Under the pieces are notes generated by a model, which saw nothing but the letters and a program-made list of their open reading frames with translations, was not told the origin of the DNA and searched no databases. Positions 53,199 through 61,818 of a stretch of 64,000 bases of DNA are shown piece after piece (within the stretch, counting starts at the first letter, position 1; each line of letters opens with the position of its first letter). Position numbers and translations under genes: made by a program. Source of the stretch: Pseudomonadota bacterium (lineage in GTDB: Bacteria > Pseudomonadota > Gammaproteobacteria > Burkholderiales > SG8-39); contig CANGMI010000006.1 of assembly GCA_947455195.1 (NCBI GenBank), forward strand, positions 248,001-312,000. The letters run 5' to 3'.

Positions 53199-54866
53199 AT
53201 GCGCGCCGTCTCCCTGACTGCCGGTCTGCTCGCTCGCCTGCAGCGTTCGCGCCGGGGCGATCTCGCTTTCGCCGACCCTGCTGAAGCGCGCGCCTGGATC
53301 GAATCGCTGCCACAGGGCCAACCTGCCGATGTCAATCGAGCTCTCGTCACCGCCATCGATGCGTTTGTTGCCGCGTCGATCGATGCGTCGACGCAACTGG
53401 ATGTGCTCGAAGTGCTGCGGCCACTCGTTCATGTCGTGCAGGCCGATCTCGCACGTCGCTATCGAGGCTCCCCGGCCCCTTTGCGGCGCGAGCAGGTCGA
53501 CGTGGTGGAGGACATCCTGGGCCTGTGGAAGTGTCTGGCCGGCGCCTACCTGCACTGCGCGCTCGGCGGTGCAAACCGCATCCGGCCCCGCGGCCCGGAC
53601 AAGCGGCAGGCCACCGCACTTCAGCGCTCGCTCGATACCACCGCTCGCCTGATTGCCGAGCACTATTACGCCTACCGCCTGCCGCCGGGCTCCGTGTACG
53701 AGTCGCTCAACGACATGTACCGCCTGGGCGAACGACTCGATCTGCTCCGGGTGCCGGTCACCGATCCGTTCCAGAAACGGCGCGACACGCGCTGCCGCGA
53801 TGCATGGACCCGGGCGCTCCTGCTCGATGGCTGCCTGCCGCGCGAACACCACCATCGCGAACTGGGGATCATCTATCGCCTGCTCGAACAGTGGGCGACG
53901 CGCGTGCGGGTGGTTGCCCCGACCCACCCGGGCCCGGAGAGCATCCCGCCGCTCTACATCGATCTGTCGAGCGCCTGCGGCCTGCGGCCCCAGGCCGGTA
54001 CCGGCGAGGGGGTTCGCGCCCTCGACGTGTCGGCACTGGCCAGCGAACTGCGCCAGCTGCTTGCACTCGTGCGCCAGGGCGCCGAGGTGCCTGGCGTGGT
54101 CCTGGGCACCGACATGTCGCGACGTGAGTTCGAGACCCTGCTGCTGTCGCTCTACCGGCAATGGTGCGAAGGTGGCATCCGGCGCATGAACGAACGGCAA
54201 CCGAGCGAGGCCATGGCGCATGTGAGCGCAGGCCTGCTGGCCGCCCACTTCTACCTCGGCCGCAAGCCCTTCGAGCAGCCATTCGGCCCCGGCACGCTGC
54301 CCGCGCGCGGCACGCAGAGCAAGGGGGCCCACAGCATGGAACGCATTCGGGTTGCCACCGACTACCTGCAGGCCAATGGCATCCGGGCCGAGCAATGGCG
54401 CATTCGCGACGAGAGCGTCAGCGGGCTCGGGATGACCCGCCCGCACCAGGAGGCGGGTGAACCCTGGATCAACCTCGGACTCCTGATTTCGGTACGACCG
54501 CGCGGCCTCAACACCACCCTGGTCGGAACCATCCGCTGGATGCAGGAAGACGAGCACAAGGATCTGCAACTCGGAATCCGACTGGTACCCGGCATACCGG
54601 TGGCCATCGCGGCGCGCATGGCCGACGCAGTCGAGTTCGAACCGGCCATCCTCATGCTTCCGCTGCCGGCCGCCAACGCCCCCTCGTCACTGCTGGTAAT
54701 GCCCGGGCGGTTGAGTCCACGCATGGTGATCGAGATCTATCGCGAAGGGATCGACCGCATCGAGATCACCGCCCTGCTCGAGAGCGGTGGCGAATTCGAA
54801 CGCTTCGCTTTCATGCCGGCAGGCAGCGTGTACGATCCGGGCGAGGAATTCGAGCCGTCTACCTGA
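53199..54866 (+). CDS. Unassigned 555-aa cytoplasmic protein with PilZ-like C-terminal region
   Basis: A 555-aa protein from ATG 53199 (MRAVSLTAGLLARLQRSRRG). Residues 1-380 are mostly helical with no motif I recognise (LGLWKCLAGAYLHCALGG; EHYYAYRLPPGSVYESLNDMYRLGERL). The C-terminal 170 residues are beta-rich, with WRIRDESVSGLGM and LVGTIRWMQ, reminiscent of PilZ domains (a D/NxSxxG motif) though the leading RxxxR is not evident. c-di-GMP binding is therefore only a suggestion; a diguanylate cyclase lies at the window end, but distance makes a link weak. It stands alone between the FAD/Fe-S gene and DUF971. Confidence 0.75.
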   Translation: MRAVSLTAGLLARLQRSRRGDLAFADPAEARAWIESLPQGQPADVNRALVTAIDAFVAASIDASTQLDVLEVLRPLVHVVQADLARRYRGSPAPLRREQVDVVEDILGLWKCLAGAYLHCALGGANRIRPRGPDKRQATALQRSLDTTARLIAEHYYAYRLPPGSVYESLNDMYRLGERLDLLRVPVTDPFQKRRDTRCRDAWTRALLLDGCLPREHHHRELGIIYRLLEQWATRVRVVAPTHPGPESIPPLYIDLSSACGLRPQAGTGEGVRALDVSALASELRQLLALVRQGAEVPGVVLGTDMSRREFETLLLSLYRQWCEGGIRRMNERQPSEAMAHVSAGLLAAHFYLGRKPFEQPFGPGTLPARGTQSKGAHSMERIRVATDYLQANGIRAEQWRIRDESVSGLGMTRPHQEAGEPWINLGLLISVRPRGLNTTLVGTIRWMQEDEHKDLQLGIRLVPGIPVAIAARMADAVEFEPAILMLPLPAANAPSSLLVMPGRLSPRMVIEIYREGIDRIEITALLESGGEFERFAFMPAGSVYDPGEEFEPST

Positions 54867-54918
54867 AACCGGTCGAGTCGGGTTACCCTCAGCGGCTCCT
54901 GTCAATCTGCACCACGCC

Positions 54919-55287
54919 ATGCCGGCCCCTGTCGACATCATCGTTCACCGCAAGTCGCGCATCCTCGAAGTGGCCTTCGATGATGGCCAGCGTTTCAGCC
55001 TCACCTTCGAGCTGCTGCGCGTCTGTTCGCCATCGGCCGAAGTGCGTGGGCACGGACCGGGCCAGGAAGTGCTCCAGACCGGCAAGCGCGACGTCGACAT
55101 CGTGGCCCTCGAGCCGGTCGGGAACTATGCGGTGCAGCCGCGCTTTTCCGACGGGCACGACTCGGGCATCTTCTCGTGGGACTACCTGTATGCCCTGGGC
55201 CGCGATCGCGACGCGTTCTGGCAGTCTTACCTGGCACGGCTCGAGGCGGCCGGCGCTTCACGCGATCGGGCAGGAGCCACCCCATGA
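54919..55287 (+). CDS. DUF971 (GBBH-like N-terminal) protein
   Basis: A 122-aa protein from ATG 54919. [29 protein letters not shown] and [15 protein letters not shown] are the DUF971 marks, a small fold shared with the N-terminus of gamma-butyrobetaine hydroxylase. Function in bacteria is not settled; an Fe-S-related role has been suggested. It precedes ubiE with a 4-base ATGA overlap, a pairing seen in many betaproteobacteria. Confidence 0.9.
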   Translation: MPAPVDIIVHRKSRILEVAFDDGQRFSLTFELLRVCSPSAEVRGHGPGQEVLQTGKRDVDIVALEPVGNYAVQPRFSDGHDSGIFSWDYLYALGRDRDAFWQSYLARLEAAGASRDRAGATP

Positions 55288-56027
55288 GTCTGGACGAGGA
55301 AACCGATTTCGGGTTCGAACGCGTACGAGCGCCGGACAAGGCACGCAAGGTAGCCGATGTCTTTGCCTCGGTTGCGTCGCGCTACGACGTGATGAACGAC
55401 CTGATGTCACTCGGGCTGCACCGCCTGTGGAAGCGGTTTGCAGTCGATCGCTGCCTCTTGCGAACCGGTGATCGGGTGCTCGACGTGGCGGGTGGCTCGG
55501 GTGACCTGGCGGCAGCACTGGCCGACCGCGCAGGACCTCAGGGTGAAGTCTGGCTGACCGACATCAACCCGGCCATGCTGGCCGTCGGTCGCGACCGCCT
55601 GGCCAACCGGGGGCTGCTGCTGCCAACCGCGCAATGCGATGCCGAGCACCTGCCGTTTCCCGACGGATACTTCGACTGCGTCACCGTCGGTTTCGGCTTG
55701 CGCAACATGACACACAAGGATCGCGCGCTGGCCGAGATGACGCGGGTGCTTCGCCCGGGCGGGCGCCTGCTGGTCCTTGAATTCTCGCGCGTCTGGGAGC
55801 CCCTGGCGCCGGCTTACGACCAGTACTCGTTCAACGTGCTGCCCTGGCTGGGCAAGCGCATCGCCGGTGACCCGGACAGCTACCGTTATCTGGCCGAATC
55901 GATCCGGATGCATCCCGATCAGTCGACGCTTGCCGGGATGATGGAACAATGCGGGTTGGACGATGTCCAATACTGGAATCTGGCAGCGGGTATCGTAGCG
56001 GTACACCGCGGTATCCGTTACAGTTGA
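55284..56027 (+). CDS. ubiE: Ubiquinone/menaquinone biosynthesis C-methyltransferase UbiE
   Basis: A 247-aa class I SAM methyltransferase from ATG 55284. [38 protein letters not shown], the SAM motif [19 protein letters not shown] and [15 protein letters not shown] are all UbiE-specific. It methylates carbon of 2-polyprenyl-6-methoxybenzoquinol. ubiK and ubiB are the other ubiquinone genes in the window. Confidence 0.96.
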   Translation: MSLDEETDFGFERVRAPDKARKVADVFASVASRYDVMNDLMSLGLHRLWKRFAVDRCLLRTGDRVLDVAGGSGDLAAALADRAGPQGEVWLTDINPAMLAVGRDRLANRGLLLPTAQCDAEHLPFPDGYFDCVTVGFGLRNMTHKDRALAEMTRVLRPGGRLLVLEFSRVWEPLAPAYDQYSFNVLPWLGKRIAGDPDSYRYLAESIRMHPDQSTLAGMMEQCGLDDVQYWNLAAGIVAVHRGIRYS

Positions 56028-56071
56028 CCACACGGTCGGTTCGTCGACCTTTCAGAATCTGGAGACACTTC

Positions 56072-56974
56072 ATGAAGAGGCTGTGCATCGCACTGTCTGC
56101 CGTCCTGATCACCGGATCACTCGCATTCCATGACGCCTGGGCTGCCAAGCGCATGGGAGGCGGCCAGAGCATCGGCCAGCAACGTGAATCGGTCATGCAA
56201 CGGGCGCCGGCCACCCCCCCTCAGGCCACGCCCGGCATGGCACAACGCCCGGCCCAACCGCAGGCTGCCGCACCCGCCGCTGCCGCACCCAAGCCCGGCA
56301 TGGGACGCTGGCTGGCGCCGCTGGCCGGACTGGCCGCCGGTATCGGGCTGGCCAGTCTGCTCGGACACATGGGTGGCGGTGCCGCCGAAATCGTGACCGC
56401 CCTTCTGCTCGGCATCGTGGCCGTGATGGGCGTGGTGCTGGTCATGCGACTCATGCGCAGCAACAGCGCACGCCCGGCACCCGCGGGTGCGGGCGGCCAG
56501 TGGCCGGCCATGGGCGCCGAAACCGAGGCTGCACCGCCTGCCTCGCAGGCCGTGACGCGGCCGGTGGAAACCATCGCTGCAGCGCCGGCACCCGCCGCAA
56601 TACCGGCCGGATTCGATGTCACCGGCTTTGTCGAGCAGGCCAAGCAGAACTTCGTCGATCTCTATGCCGCCCACGACCGCGGCGCGCTCGATGTCCTGCG
56701 CGAGTTCTGCACCGAAAGCATGTTCGCCGAACTCAAGCGCGAGATCGAATCGCGCGGCGCAGCACCGCAGCAGGTCCGGATTCTCGCGCTCGAGGGCGAC
56801 CTGCTCGAAGTCACCACCGAGGGCCGACTGCACTGGGCAAGCGTGCGCTTCTCCGGCCGTCTCATCGAGGAACAGGGCGCACCCGCCGAGTCGTTCACCG
56901 AGGTCTGGAACCTGTGCAAGCCGGTTGATGGTTCGACCGGTTGGCTCCTCGCCGGCATTCAGCAACTGAACTGA
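56072..56974 (+). CDS. Tim44-like domain protein, exported/membrane-anchored
   Basis: A 300-aa protein from ATG 56072 with GGAGA 7 bases upstream. The signal peptide (LCIALSAVLITGSLAFHDAWA) is followed by a Gln/Pro/Ala linker, a membrane hairpin at about 80-130 (MGRWLAPLAGLAAGIGLASLLGHMGGG; ALLLGIVAVMGVVLVMRLM), another linker and a C-terminal Tim44-like domain (AKQNFVDLYAAHDRGALDVLREFCTESMFAELKREIE). The layout is common next to ubiE in betaproteobacteria; function is unknown. It is followed by strong hairpins rather than ubiJ-ubiB. Confidence 0.88.
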   Translation: MKRLCIALSAVLITGSLAFHDAWAAKRMGGGQSIGQQRESVMQRAPATPPQATPGMAQRPAQPQAAAPAAAAPKPGMGRWLAPLAGLAAGIGLASLLGHMGGGAAEIVTALLLGIVAVMGVVLVMRLMRSNSARPAPAGAGGQWPAMGAETEAAPPASQAVTRPVETIAAAPAPAAIPAGFDVTGFVEQAKQNFVDLYAAHDRGALDVLREFCTESMFAELKREIESRGAAPQQVRILALEGDLLEVTTEGRLHWASVRFSGRLIEEQGAPAESFTEVWNLCKPVDGSTGWLLAGIQQLN

Positions 56975-56985
56975 TCGCTGGCACT

Positions 56986-57035
56986 GGTCCCCGGGGTATG
57001 CCAGGGCGCCCCGGGGACCGCCATTTCAGGGCGGT
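56986..57035 (+). terminator. Overlapping alternative hairpins between Tim44-like gene and ABC transporter
   Basis: Perfect 11-base arms GGTCCCCGGGG (56986-56996) and CCCCGGGGACC (57009-57019) enclose a 12-base loop. A second perfect pair, ACCGCC (57017-57022) and GGCGGT (57030-57035), shares ACC with the first, so both cannot form together. There is no U-tract, so this may be a Rho-assisted terminator, an attenuator or a transcript-end stabiliser. Confidence 0.5.
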
Positions 57036-57074
57036 GTTGCTCGCCTTCGCTGCCCCAGCGCGTGGCAGAATCAG

Positions 57075-57097
57075 CCTTGTCCTCTCCAACGACAAGG
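57075..57097 (+). promoter_or_regulatory. Inverted repeat covering the ribosome binding site of the ABC binding-protein gene
   Basis: CCTTGTC (57075-57081) and GACAAGG (57091-57097) are perfect 7-base arms with a 9-base loop. The right arm contains AAGG of the AAGGA Shine-Dalgarno that sets the start at ATG 57108. In RNA it would hide the ribosome site; in DNA it could be an operator. Translational control of the transporter is inferred. Confidence 0.45.
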
Positions 57098-57107
57098 AAT
57101 GATCCGG

Positions 57108-58322
57108 ATGAAACCCTCCCGCATGGCTCACGGGTTCGTGCTGTCGGTCGTGGTTGGACTGACCGCCAGCCTGGCACACGCCCAGGCCCCGATCCGCATT
57201 GGCGAGATCAACAGCTACAAGGCGCAAGCCGCCTTCCTCGACCCTTACCACAAGGGGATGGAGCTTGCGCTCGAGGAAATCAACACGGCCGGGGGCATTG
57301 GCGGTCGCCGTCTGGAGGTCATCACGCGCGATGACGGCGCGAGTCCGGGTGACGCCGTGCGCGCCGCCGAGGAACTGCTGGCGCGCGAAGGGGTACAGAT
57401 CCTGGCAGGGGGCTTCCTATCCCACATCGGGCTTGCGCTGGGCGACTTTGCGCGTCAGAAGAAGGTGTTCTTCCTCGCCTCCGAACCGCTGACCGACAAG
57501 CTGGTCTGGGAAAACGGCAACCGCTATACCTTCCGCCTGCGCCCATCAACCTACATGCAGGTCTCGATGATCGTGCCCGAGGCGGCGCGCCTGAAGAAGA
57601 AGCGCTGGGCCCTGGTCTATCCCAATTACGAGTATGGCCAATCAGCAGCGGCGACCTTCAAGTCCCTGCTCAAGCAGGCGCAACCCGAGGTCGAGTTCGT
57701 AGCCGAGCAGGCCACGCCCCTGGGCAAGGTCGAAGCGGGCGCCGTTGTCCAGGCCCTCGCCGACGCACGCCCCGATGCCATCTTCAACGTGCTCTTCGGC
57801 ACCGATCTGGCCCGACTGGTGCGCGAAGGCACGACCCGCGAACTGTTCAAGGATCGCCCGGTGGTGAGTCTGCTCACCGGGGAACCCGAATATCTCGATC
57901 CGCTGCGCGACGAGGCACCCACCGGCTGGATCGTCACGGGCTATCCCTGGTACGCCATCGACACCCCGGCCCACAAGGCCTTCGTGGCGGCTTACCAGAA
58001 GAAGTTCAACGACTACCCGCGTCTGGGTTCGATCGTCGGCTACAGCACCATCAAGGCCATCGCGGCCGGCGTACGTGCCGCCGGTTCGACGGATACCGAG
58101 CGACTGATCACCGCCTTTCGCGGCCTGGCCTTCGACACCCCCTTCGGGCGCGCCGAGTTCCGGCGCAGCGACCATCAGTCGACCATGGGGGCCTTCGTCG
58201 GTCGCACCGCGGTCGAGGGCGGACGAGGCGTGATGAAGGACTTCACCTACCTGGACGGCGCACGATTCCAGCCTGCCGACGAAGCCGTGCGGCGGATGCG
58301 GCCGGCCGAAGCCCAGCAGTAA
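57108..58322 (+). CDS. livK: Branched-chain-amino-acid/amide-type ABC transporter, periplasmic binding protein
   Basis: A 404-aa protein. I chose ATG 57108 because AAGGA ends 9 bases before it; the nearer ATG 57099 would leave no spacing. The signal peptide ends AHA|QAP. The mature protein has the Leu/Ile/Val-binding fold: RIGEINSYKAQAAFLDPYHKGMELALEEINTAGGI, RDDGASPGDAVRAAEELL, GSIVGYSTIKAIAAGV. The typical Ser/Thr carboxylate-binding loop after IGEINSY is not clearly conserved, so the ligand may not be an amino acid; family members also carry urea, amides and aromatic acids. First gene of a four-gene operon. Confidence 0.9.
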   Translation: MKPSRMAHGFVLSVVVGLTASLAHAQAPIRIGEINSYKAQAAFLDPYHKGMELALEEINTAGGIGGRRLEVITRDDGASPGDAVRAAEELLAREGVQILAGGFLSHIGLALGDFARQKKVFFLASEPLTDKLVWENGNRYTFRLRPSTYMQVSMIVPEAARLKKKRWALVYPNYEYGQSAAATFKSLLKQAQPEVEFVAEQATPLGKVEAGAVVQALADARPDAIFNVLFGTDLARLVREGTTRELFKDRPVVSLLTGEPEYLDPLRDEAPTGWIVTGYPWYAIDTPAHKAFVAAYQKKFNDYPRLGSIVGYSTIKAIAAGVRAAGSTDTERLITAFRGLAFDTPFGRAEFRRSDHQSTMGAFVGRTAVEGGRGVMKDFTYLDGARFQPADEAVRRMRPAEAQQ

Positions 58323-58334
58323 CCCGAACGTCCG

Positions 58335-60251
58335 ATGACTTCGGCGAGCCTGCTGGTCCAGATCCTCACCGGGCTGGCAGGCGCGTCGACCCTGTTCCTC
58401 ACTGGCGCCGGGCTCTCGCTCATCTTCGGGGTTACGCGCGTCGTCAACTTCGCGCATGGTTCGCTCTTCATGGTGGGGGCCTACCTGGGCTGGACAGCGG
58501 GCGAGTGGCTGCGCGCCCTGCTGCCGGGCAGTGCCGCCGGCTTCTGGCTCGCGACGCTGCTCGCCACGCTCGGCGTGGCCGCGCTGGGCGCCCTCCTCGA
58601 AACGCTCATCCTCCGACGCATCTACCGCGCACCCGAACTCTTCCAGCTGCTGGCCACCTTCGCCGTCGCACTGGTGCTTCGCGACGGCTGTCTCTGGTTG
58701 TGGGGGGCCGAAGACCTGCTCGGTCCGCGGGTGCCGGGCCTGACCGGTGCCCTCTCGGTGCTGGGCGTGCCGTTTCCGCGCTACGACGCGGCCCTGATTG
58801 TCATCGGCCCAGCCGTCCTCGGCCTGATGCACCTCCTGCTCACCCGCACCCACTTCGGGGTTCTCATCCGTGCAGCGACGCAGGATCGCGAGATGGTGAG
58901 CGCCCTGGGGGTGATCGAATCGCGCCTCTTTACCAGCGTCTTTGCCATCGGCGCCGGCCTCGCCGGTCTGGCCGGCGCACTGCAACTGCCACGCGAACCG
59001 GCCAACCTGGGACTCGACCTGCCGGCCATCAGCGATGCCTTCGTGGTCGTGGTCATCGGCGGCCTGGGTTCCTTGCCCGGGGCCTTTCTGGCAGCGCTCC
59101 TCATCTCGCTGGTGAAGGCCGGATGCGTGGCACTGGGCACGGTCGAACTGGGCGGCTACTCGTTCGCGTTTCCGCGACTCACCCTGGTCGCTGAATTCAT
59201 CGTGATGGCCATCGTGCTGGTGGTCCGACCATACGGCCTCATGGGTCGCCCCGAAGGCGCGCTGCGCGGCCCTGCCGCAAGCCCGATCCGGCCGGAACCC
59301 GAGACCCCGCGGTCGCGGGCGCTGTGGGGCCTCGCCATCGCCGCGCTCGCCCTCCTGCCCTGGATCGCCAGCGCAAGCCCCTACACCACCGTGGCACTGG
59401 TCGACGTTTTCTGCTTCGCGCTCTTTGCCATGAGCCTGTTCTTCATCATGGGGCCGGGTGGGATGCATTCGTTCGGCCATGCGGCCTACTTCGGCCTCGG
59501 TGCCTACGGTGCGGCCATCGTGCTGAAGGCCACCGGCTGGTCGATGATGTGGGGCCTCCTCATCGGCCCGCTCGCCGGCTTTGTCGGTGCGCTCATCTTC
59601 GGCTGGTTTTCGGTGCGCCTCTCGGGCGTCTACCTGGCCATGCTCACCCTCGCGTTCGGCCAGATCGTGTGGTCGATCATCTACCAGTGGGACGCCGTCA
59701 CCGGCGGCAGCAACGGCCTCACCGGGTTGTGGCCCGCCGGGTGGCTGAGCACCCGCTACCCGGGTGTCACCCCCAATGCCGCCTACTACCTGCTCACACT
59801 CGCCTGTGTCGGCAGCGCCGTGCTGGTGCTGCGGCGGGTGCTCGATGCGCCCTTCGGTCTTGCCGTGCGGGCCGGACGCGACTCGCCGCTGCGGGCCGAA
59901 TCGATCGGCATCAACGTTCACCGCATCCAGTGGATGGCCTTCTGCGTGGCGGGTACTGCGGCCGGACTCGCTGGGGTGCTCTACGCCTTCTCCAAAGGCA
60001 GCATCGCACCCGATCTCGTTCATGTCGGCCGCTCGATCGACGGCCTGGTGATGGTGCTGCTGGGCGGCGTCGAGTCGCTGGCAGGCCCCCTCATCGGGGC
60101 CGCCGCCTTCACACTGCTGCAGGACTCGGCCGGGCGCTCGTTCGACTACTGGCGAGCAGCCACCGGTGCGGCCATGCTCGTGGTCGTGCTTGCCTTTCCG
60201 CAAGGGCTGGCCGGCCTCGCCCGATCGATTCGCGGGCGGGCGAAGGCATGA
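58335..60251 (+). CDS. Fused LivH-LivM permease of the ABC transporter
   Basis: A 638-aa membrane protein in which two normally separate permeases are joined. Residues 1-300 are LivH-like (GAGLSLIFGVTRVVNFAHGSLFMVGAY; VVVIGGLGSLPGAFLAALLI); about 330-638 are LivM-like (MSLFFIMGPGGMHSFGHAAYFGLGAY; MVLLLGGVESLAGPLIGA). A Pro-rich linker (GPAASPIRPEPETPRSR) joins them. About 16-18 membrane segments are expected. Fused forms are known in proteobacteria but are the minority. Its stop overlaps the livG start. Confidence 0.92.
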   Translation: MTSASLLVQILTGLAGASTLFLTGAGLSLIFGVTRVVNFAHGSLFMVGAYLGWTAGEWLRALLPGSAAGFWLATLLATLGVAALGALLETLILRRIYRAPELFQLLATFAVALVLRDGCLWLWGAEDLLGPRVPGLTGALSVLGVPFPRYDAALIVIGPAVLGLMHLLLTRTHFGVLIRAATQDREMVSALGVIESRLFTSVFAIGAGLAGLAGALQLPREPANLGLDLPAISDAFVVVVIGGLGSLPGAFLAALLISLVKAGCVALGTVELGGYSFAFPRLTLVAEFIVMAIVLVVRPYGLMGRPEGALRGPAASPIRPEPETPRSRALWGLAIAALALLPWIASASPYTTVALVDVFCFALFAMSLFFIMGPGGMHSFGHAAYFGLGAYGAAIVLKATGWSMMWGLLIGPLAGFVGALIFGWFSVRLSGVYLAMLTLAFGQIVWSIIYQWDAVTGGSNGLTGLWPAGWLSTRYPGVTPNAAYYLLTLACVGSAVLVLRRVLDAPFGLAVRAGRDSPLRAESIGINVHRIQWMAFCVAGTAAGLAGVLYAFSKGSIAPDLVHVGRSIDGLVMVLLGGVESLAGPLIGAAAFTLLQDSAGRSFDYWRAATGAAMLVVVLAFPQGLAGLARSIRGRAKA

Positions 60252-61075
60252 CCCGGCCAGCAACAGGTCTTGCATCGGGGCCCGTGCCGCTCCTCTCGGT
60301 CCGGGGGCTTGCCCGTGCCTTCGGTGGCGTTCAGGCCGTACGAGGGGTCGACTTCGACATCGGCGCCGGCGAGTTGCTCGCACTCATCGGCCCGAACGGG
60401 GCGGGAAAGTCGACCTGTTTCAACATGATCAATGGCCAGCTGCGGCCCGATCGGGGTTCGATTCAGCTGGCGCGCCCTGAAGGCCCGCGGGAACTCGTCG
60501 GGCTTGCGCCCCGCACGGTGTGGCGACTCGGCGTGGGTCGTACCTTCCAGATCGCAGCAGTCTTCGGATCGATGAGCGTGATCGAAAACGTGCAGATGGC
60601 CCTGCTCTCGCACGCGCGCGAACTGCTTGCCTTCTGGCGCCCGGCCCGGGCACGACACCGCTCGCGGGCACTCGAGCTGCTGGCCGCTGTCGGTCTGGCC
60701 GATCAGGCCGAGCACCCGGTCGCCACGCTCGCCTACGGGCAGGTGAAGGCACTCGAACTCGCCGTGGCCCTCGCCCACGGGCCCCGGCTCCTGCTGATGG
60801 ACGAACCCACCGCCGGGATGGCGCCGGCCGAGCGGGGTGCGCTGATGGCGCTCACGCGCCAACTGGTCACCGAGCGAGGCGTGTCGGTACTCTTCACCGA
60901 ACACAGCATGGATGTGGTGTTCGCGTTTGCAGACCGGGTCATCGTGCTGGCTCGCGGTGAGCTGATTGCGCAAGGCAGTGTTGCCGAGGTGCGCGAGGAT
61001 GTCCGCGTGCGCGAGGCCTACTTTGGCAGCGGTCGCCTCCACGGCGCACCGGTCAACACGGAGCGCGCAGCATGA
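60248..61075 (+). CDS. livG: ABC transporter ATP-binding protein LivG-like
   Basis: A 275-aa ATPase from ATG 60248. Walker A GPNGAGKST, Walker B LLLMDEPTAGMAP, switch His in TEHSMDVVF and the LivG-specific C-terminal region. The signature loop is LAYGQVKALELA instead of LSGGQQ/LSYGxQR, which is usual for LivG-type ATPases. It pairs with LivF to power uptake. Overlaps both neighbours by 4 bases. Confidence 0.93.
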   Translation: MTRPATGLASGPVPLLSVRGLARAFGGVQAVRGVDFDIGAGELLALIGPNGAGKSTCFNMINGQLRPDRGSIQLARPEGPRELVGLAPRTVWRLGVGRTFQIAAVFGSMSVIENVQMALLSHARELLAFWRPARARHRSRALELLAAVGLADQAEHPVATLAYGQVKALELAVALAHGPRLLLMDEPTAGMAPAERGALMALTRQLVTERGVSVLFTEHSMDVVFAFADRVIVLARGELIAQGSVAEVREDVRVREAYFGSGRLHGAPVNTERAA

Positions 61076-61800
61076 CACGCACGGCTGGCGCCCCCCCCAT
61101 CGTGGAAGTCCGTGGCCTGCGCGCGTGGTACGGACCGGCTCAGATTCTCTTCGATATCGACCTCACCCTCGAGCGCGGGTCGGTCGTCGCTCTGATGGGC
61201 CGCAACGGGGCTGGCAAGAGCACCACCTTCAAGGCCATCATGGGCTTGCTCGGTCGGGTCGAGGGCACCATCCGCTTCGAGGGCAACGATGTGCGCGGTC
61301 GACCGGCATGGCACATGGCACGTGCCGGGCTCGGGTATGTGCCCGAAGATCGGCGCATCTTCACCGAACTCACCGTCATGGAAAACCTGGCTGTCGGGCG
61401 CCAACCCAGACGCGATGACGCGCCGTTCTGGACACCCGAGCGGGTGTTCGAGCTCTTTCCCAATCTCGGGCGCATGCGCGATCGGCGCGGGGGCGAGATG
61501 AGCGGTGGCGAACAGCAGATGCTCACGGTCGCACGCACCCTCATGGGCAACCCGCGCGCCATCCTGCTCGATGAGCCTTCCGAAGGGGTCGCGCCGGTCA
61601 TCGTCGAGCAAATGGCCAGCATGATTCTCGACCTGAAGCGCGAAGGGCTCTCGGTGCTGCTCTCGGAGCAGGATCCCGGCTTTGCAGGCGCCGTGAGCGA
61701 TCGGGCCTGCATTCTCGACCGGGGGCAGATCCGGTTTGACGGTACGATGCAATCCCTGATCGCAAGCCCGGATATCGGGCATGCGTATCTTGGCCTATAG
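61072..61800 (+). CDS. livF: ABC transporter ATP-binding protein LivF-like
   Basis: A 242-aa ATPase from ATG 61072. Walker A GRNGAGKST, LivF hallmark GYVPEDRRIFTELTVMENL, signature MSGGEQQMLTVART and Walker B AILLDEPSEGVAP are complete. The switch position reads SEQDPGFAG, where most LivF proteins have EQ followed by N, so it looks functional. Last gene of the transporter operon; ubiB starts 18 bases later. Confidence 0.93.
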   Translation: MTRTAGAPPIVEVRGLRAWYGPAQILFDIDLTLERGSVVALMGRNGAGKSTTFKAIMGLLGRVEGTIRFEGNDVRGRPAWHMARAGLGYVPEDRRIFTELTVMENLAVGRQPRRDDAPFWTPERVFELFPNLGRMRDRRGGEMSGGEQQMLTVARTLMGNPRAILLDEPSEGVAPVIVEQMASMILDLKREGLSVLLSEQDPGFAGAVSDRACILDRGQIRFDGTMQSLIASPDIGHAYLGL

Positions 61801-61818
61801 CAGGGGTTGTCCGACACC

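Noticed and set aside
49615-53313. Open frame of over 1200 codons on the minus strand opposite the FAD/Fe-S gene
   Set aside because: It is fully antisense to a gene with clear domains. Long antisense frames are common at this GC content, and its translation has no recognisable motif.
57642-60383. Open frame of 913 codons on the minus strand opposite livK and livHM
   Set aside because: It is composed of charged and Gly/Arg/His-rich sequence typical of antisense translation of a membrane protein gene, with no domain.
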